A stretch of 16,340 nucleotides of DNA, taken from contig JANLGA010000027.1 of assembly GCA_024653225.1 (NCBI GenBank), forward strand, positions 5,764-22,103. The letters are read 5' to 3'. The notes beneath the pieces are model-generated. The model did not search any database, was not told the origin of the DNA, and was given only the letters and a program-made list of their open reading frames with translations. The position numbers and the translations under genes are program-made. Positions 14,103 to 16,340 of the stretch are shown here, in pieces. The DNA comes from Bacillota bacterium (GTDB lineage Bacteria; Bacillota; Sulfobacillia; JABLXB01). The number at the start of each line of letters is the position of its first letter. Positions within the stretch are counted from its first letter, which is position 1.

Positions 14103-14435
14103 ATGCCGAGGACAAGACCGCCGTATCCGCCGGAGTTTCGCGAGGGCGCCCTGCGCATGGTGCGCGAGAACGGGAAGACGATGGTGGAGGTGGCGCGGGA
14201 TCTGGGTGTTTCGGCGGAGTCAGTGCGCAAGTGGGTCCGGCAGTACGAGATTGATGCCGGTCAGCGCGAGGGGTTGACGTCTGCCGAACGTGAGGAACTG
14301 CAGCGCCTGCGCCGGGAGACTCGGGTCCTCCGGGAAGAGCGCGAGATCCTGAAAAAAGTCCGTCATGCCGTGTTCGGCACCACGAAGGATGAAAATGGGC
14401 TACAACGAAATGCCTTCCTTGCAGCCGAGTCATGA
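14103..14435 (+). pseudogene. IS3-family transposase OrfA, interrupted by IS110
   Basis: OrfA binds the element ends. The protein opens P-R-T-R-P-P-Y-P-P-E-F-R-E-G-A-L, followed by a helix-turn-helix (V-A-R-D-L-G-V-S-A-E-S-V-R-K-W-V) and a leucine-zipper-like helix (L-Q-R-L-R-R-E-T-R-V-L-R-E-E-R-E-I-L-K-K). The genuine frame is lost after K-K at 14358, and the remaining 25 or so codons to 14435 belong to the IS110 left end. The displaced remainder of orfA resumes at 15838 (A-A-F-F-A-Q-E) and stops at 15878. Joining the pieces at a single AG restores K-K-A-A-A-F-F-A, the usual IS3 reading. The start is ATG 14103 with AGGAAGGGG upstream. Confidence 0.88.
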
Positions 14436-14585
14436 AGGTCGGCGCAGCTTGGCGCCACGAGCCCACAAAAAAGTCTGATCTCGGCGGTCGCGGGCACCAC
14501 GAATTGTCGCTCCCTGGAGGGGAAGCACGCGGGGTAGACTCCCTTTACAGACAGGGCCGCCGTGCCGGCTGCGGGAAGGGTGATT
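14405..14585 (+). ncRNA. Predicted IS110 bridge RNA with readable target and donor guides
   Basis: IS110 elements transcribe a structured RNA from the non-coding end. One loop of it pairs with the target and another with the element's own joined ends. The matches in order are as follows. AAAAAAG (14467-14473) equals the left target plus core (14352-14358). GGTCGCGG (14486-14493) is complementary to the right target CCGCGGCC (15838-15845), with eight pairs including one G-U, directly next to the core. CGGGGTAG (14530-14537) equals the element's right end plus core (15830-15837). GACAGGG (14550-14556) can pair with the left end TCCGTC (14359-14364) only with one bulged A and one G-U. A GGCGC/GCGCC hairpin (14441-14456) precedes the target loop. 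Transcript ends are approximate. Confidence 0.75.
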
Positions 14586-14588
14586 GCG

Positions 14589-15806
14589 GTGGAAGTTCTG
14601 TACCAGCGTTGCTGCGGGTTGGACGTGCATAAGAAAGCCGTCACAGCGTGCCTGGTCACGCGTGGAGAGAAGGAGAAGCGAATTTTCGGGACGACAACCG
14701 ATGCGCTGTTGGAACTAGCAGATTGGCTGGCCGCCTCCGGATGCACACACGTAGCGATGGAGAGCACGGGTGTCTATTGGAAACCTATTTACAATCTCCT
14801 TGAATCGACGGGAATGGAGGTTCTCGTTGTCAACGCGCAACACATTAAGGCGGTACCCGGGCGCAAAACCGACGTTAAGGATGCCGAGTGGATCGCGGAC
14901 CTTCCGCGGCACGGTCTTTTGCGCGGCAGTTTCATCCCGGATCGGCCCCAACGAGAACTCCTGGAGCTGGTCCGCTACCGCCGGAGCCTGATCCAGGAAC
15001 GGAGTCGCGAGATCAACCGCGTTCAGAAGGTGCTGGAGGGTGCGAACATTAAGCTAGGCTCAGTTGCCACCAACGTATTGGGGGTCTCGGGTCGGGCGAT
15101 GCTGGAGGCGCTGGTGCGGGGCGAGGAGGATCCTTCTGCGCTGGCGGCTTTAGCCCGGGCACGGCTGAAGAAGAAAGAGGGAGAATTGAAACGGGCCCTG
15201 CGCGGCATGCTCGGCGCACACCAGCGGATGCTCCTGGCTACCCAATTAAGGCACATCGACTTTCATGACCAGGAGATTGCCCGACTGGATGTGGAAATCG
15301 CGGAGCGCATGCGCCCTTTCGAAGGAGACCTCAAGCGCGTCGGAACACTCCCCGGCGTGGGCCGTAGAACCAGTGAAGAGATCGTGGCGGTGACCAGGAC
15401 GGACATGAGCCGTTTCCCTAGCGCGCATCACCTTGCCTCCTGGGCCAAGATGTGCCCTGGGAACGAGGAGAGTGCGGGAAAGCGCAGGAGTGGGCGCACT
15501 GGGCGGGGGAACCCCCTGTTGCGCGGGGCCCTGGCCGAAGCCGCATGGGCTGCCTCGTACACCAAGAACACCTACTTGAGCGCCTACTACCACCGCCTCG
15601 CCTCCCGACGTGGCAGGAAGCGTGCTGTTGTTGCCCTTGGACATACGATCCTGCGCATCATCTACCACATCCTTAAGGACAAGACCACTTACCAGGACCT
15701 TCGTCCGGACTACTTCGACCGCAAGAACAAAGAGGCCACCGTTCGCCGCACCCTCCGCCGGCTCGAAGCTCTCGGCTATAGCGTCGAGATCTATCAGGTC
15801 GCCTGA
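14589..15806 (+). CDS. IS110-family transposase (bridge-RNA-guided DEDD/serine recombinase)
   Basis: This 405-residue protein catalyses recombination of the element with a target chosen by the bridge RNA. The RuvC-like domain has D12 (C-C-G-L-D-V-H-K-K), E58 (M-E-S-T-G-V-Y-W), and D95 and D98 (K-T-D-V-K-D-A-E). A coiled-coil region lies around residues 180-250. The C-terminal Tnp domain has L-P-G-V-G-R-R-T (254-261) and E-E-S-A-G-K-R (S295 the likely nucleophile), then G-R-G-N-P-L-L-R. All expected catalytic residues are intact, so it looks functional. The GTG at 14589 gives the usual M-E-V-x-Y-x-R-C-C-G-L-D opening and has GGGAAGGG eight bases upstream. Upstream in-frame GTGs at 14562 and 14580 are less likely. 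Confidence 0.95.
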   Translation: MEVLYQRCCGLDVHKKAVTACLVTRGEKEKRIFGTTTDALLELADWLAASGCTHVAMESTGVYWKPIYNLLESTGMEVLVVNAQHIKAVPGRKTDVKDAEWIADLPRHGLLRGSFIPDRPQRELLELVRYRRSLIQERSREINRVQKVLEGANIKLGSVATNVLGVSGRAMLEALVRGEEDPSALAALARARLKKKEGELKRALRGMLGAHQRMLLATQLRHIDFHDQEIARLDVEIAERMRPFEGDLKRVGTLPGVGRRTSEEIVAVTRTDMSRFPSAHHLASWAKMCPGNEESAGKRRSGRTGRGNPLLRGALAEAAWAASYTKNTYLSAYYHRLASRRGRKRAVVALGHTILRIIYHILKDKTTYQDLRPDYFDRKNKEATVRRTLRRLEALGYSVEIYQVA

Positions 15807-15886
15807 AACCGGGTATCACGGGGGATTTTCGGGGTAGCCGCGGCCTTCTTCGCTCAGGAGACCAACAGGAGCCGGTAGCAGCGTTC

Positions 15887-16340
15887 ATGTTTATTGAGCG
15901 GGAGAGGGCCAATTATCATATCGCCACGATGTGTCGCGTGCTGGAGGTCTCCACCAGCGGCTACTACGATTGGCGGAAGCGAGGAATGTCGGCGAGGGCG
16001 CGCTGGGATGTTGAACTCACCGAGCATATCGTTCAGATTCACCAGGCCAGCCGTGGCACGTACGGGGCGCCGAGAGTTCACGCGGAGCTTGCCCTGGGGC
16101 GCGGCATTCGTTGTTCGAAGAAGCGGGTTGCGCGGCTGATGCGCCAAGAGGGGTTATCCGGCGCGCACCGCCGTAGACTACGAGGCTGTACACGACGGGA
16201 TCCGACGCGTCCTGTCTATCCCGACCTTGTTAGCAGGGCCTTCACAGCCGAGGCACCCAACCAGCTGTGGGTCGCCGATTTGACCCAGCACGCGACCGGG
16301 GAGGGCTGGCTTTACCTGGCCGTCGTGATTGACGCTTTCT
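15887..16340 (+). CDS. IS3-family transposase OrfB (integrase catalytic domain), truncated by the window end
   Basis: OrfB supplies the DDE catalytic domain and is normally made as an OrfAB fusion by -1 frameshifting. The start reads M-F-I-E-R-E-R-A-N-Y, then M-C-R-V-L-E-V-S-T-S-G-Y-Y-D-W and R-G-T-Y-G-A-P-R-V-H, all family hallmarks. N-Q-L-W-V-A-D-L-T places the first catalytic aspartate at D131; the later D and E lie beyond the window. The frame is also open upstream of the ATG across the orfA tail, as expected for a fusion. Because IS110 separates it from orfA, only independent translation from 15887 is now possible. The visible part has no frame breaks. Confidence 0.9.
   Translation, partial: MFIERERANYHIATMCRVLEVSTSGYYDWRKRGMSARARWDVELTEHIVQIHQASRGTYGAPRVHAELALGRGIRCSKKRVARLMRQEGLSGAHRRRLRGCTRRDPTRPVYPDLVSRAFTAEAPNQLWVADLTQHATGEGWLYLAVVIDAF

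Larger units (their letters stand above)
14359..15837 (+). mobile_element. Complete IS110-family element inserted in IS3 orfA
   Basis: The element is 1,479 bases long. It has a 230-base non-coding left end, one transposase gene and a right end of about 30 bases, the layout of the IS110 group (long left end) rather than the IS1111 group. No terminal inverted repeats are evident, as expected for the family. The ends were placed by rejoining IS3 orfA: AAAAAAG at 14352-14358 and CCGCGGCC at 15838-15845 fuse through one shared AG dinucleotide, present at 14357-14358 and 15836-15837. This gives the typical K-K-A-A-A-F-F-A. The guide matches in the left end agree with the same AG core independently. 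Confidence 0.9.
14041..16340 (+). mobile_element. IS3-family insertion sequence, interrupted by IS110 and running off the window
   Basis: The element consists of orfA (HTH and leucine-zipper-like protein) and orfB (DDE integrase domain) in the IS3 arrangement, with orfB in the -1 frame relative to orfA. The left end is placed at 14041, where TGACCCGGTTTGACGGACAC resembles IS3-family terminal repeats starting with TG. This end is inferred from similarity of style only; the right end lies outside the window, so the inverted repeat cannot be checked. The IS110 element at 14359-15837 splits it, so it is no longer expected to make the OrfAB transposase. Confidence 0.82.

Overview
The window comes from a high-GC, endospore-forming member of the Firmicutes (Bacillota). 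The evidence is a spore germination and SpoVA cluster next to scpA/scpB, together with a three-gene HgdC/HgdB-like redox cluster of the kind found in anaerobic clostridial lineages. I cannot name the genus. The left 9.4 kb is ordinary GC-rich chromosome. The right 7 kb is a stack of mobile DNA that has broken at least three genes.

Positions 1-9469 are all read on the minus strand and tightly packed, with many 4-base stop/start overlaps. In transcription order they are: the 3' half of spoVAD, spoVAE, a GerA-type germinant receptor operon (A, B and C subunits plus a probable two-helix D subunit), two HgdB-like proteins and an HgdC-like ATPase activator, a site-2 protease, scpA, and the start of scpB. 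SpoVA proteins carry dipicolinic acid across the spore membrane. The Ger receptor senses germinants in that same membrane, so these genes plausibly work together in late forespore maturation and spore revival. The redox trio, the protease and the condensin partners look like separate functions sharing the transcription direction.

Positions about 9470-12885 are a lower-GC island with a large serine recombinase, a small gene coupled to it, roughly 600 bases without a convincing gene, and a transposon-type tyrosine recombinase. The left edge cuts spoVAD, keeping only its 3' half. The right edge cuts comM (yifB), keeping only its 5' part. Two different host genes therefore flank the island, which means a rearrangement, nested insertions or an assembly join rather than one simple insertion.

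Positions 13290-16340 hold an ImmA/IrrE-like gene and then an IS3-family element whose orfA is interrupted by a complete IS110-family element. The IS110 element is the most informative object here. Its transposase keeps the DEDD and serine catalytic residues. Its long left non-coding end carries segments that match the left target, the right target and the left donor exactly as expected for a bridge RNA, and these fix the insertion point at an AG dinucleotide inside the A6G run of IS3 orfA.
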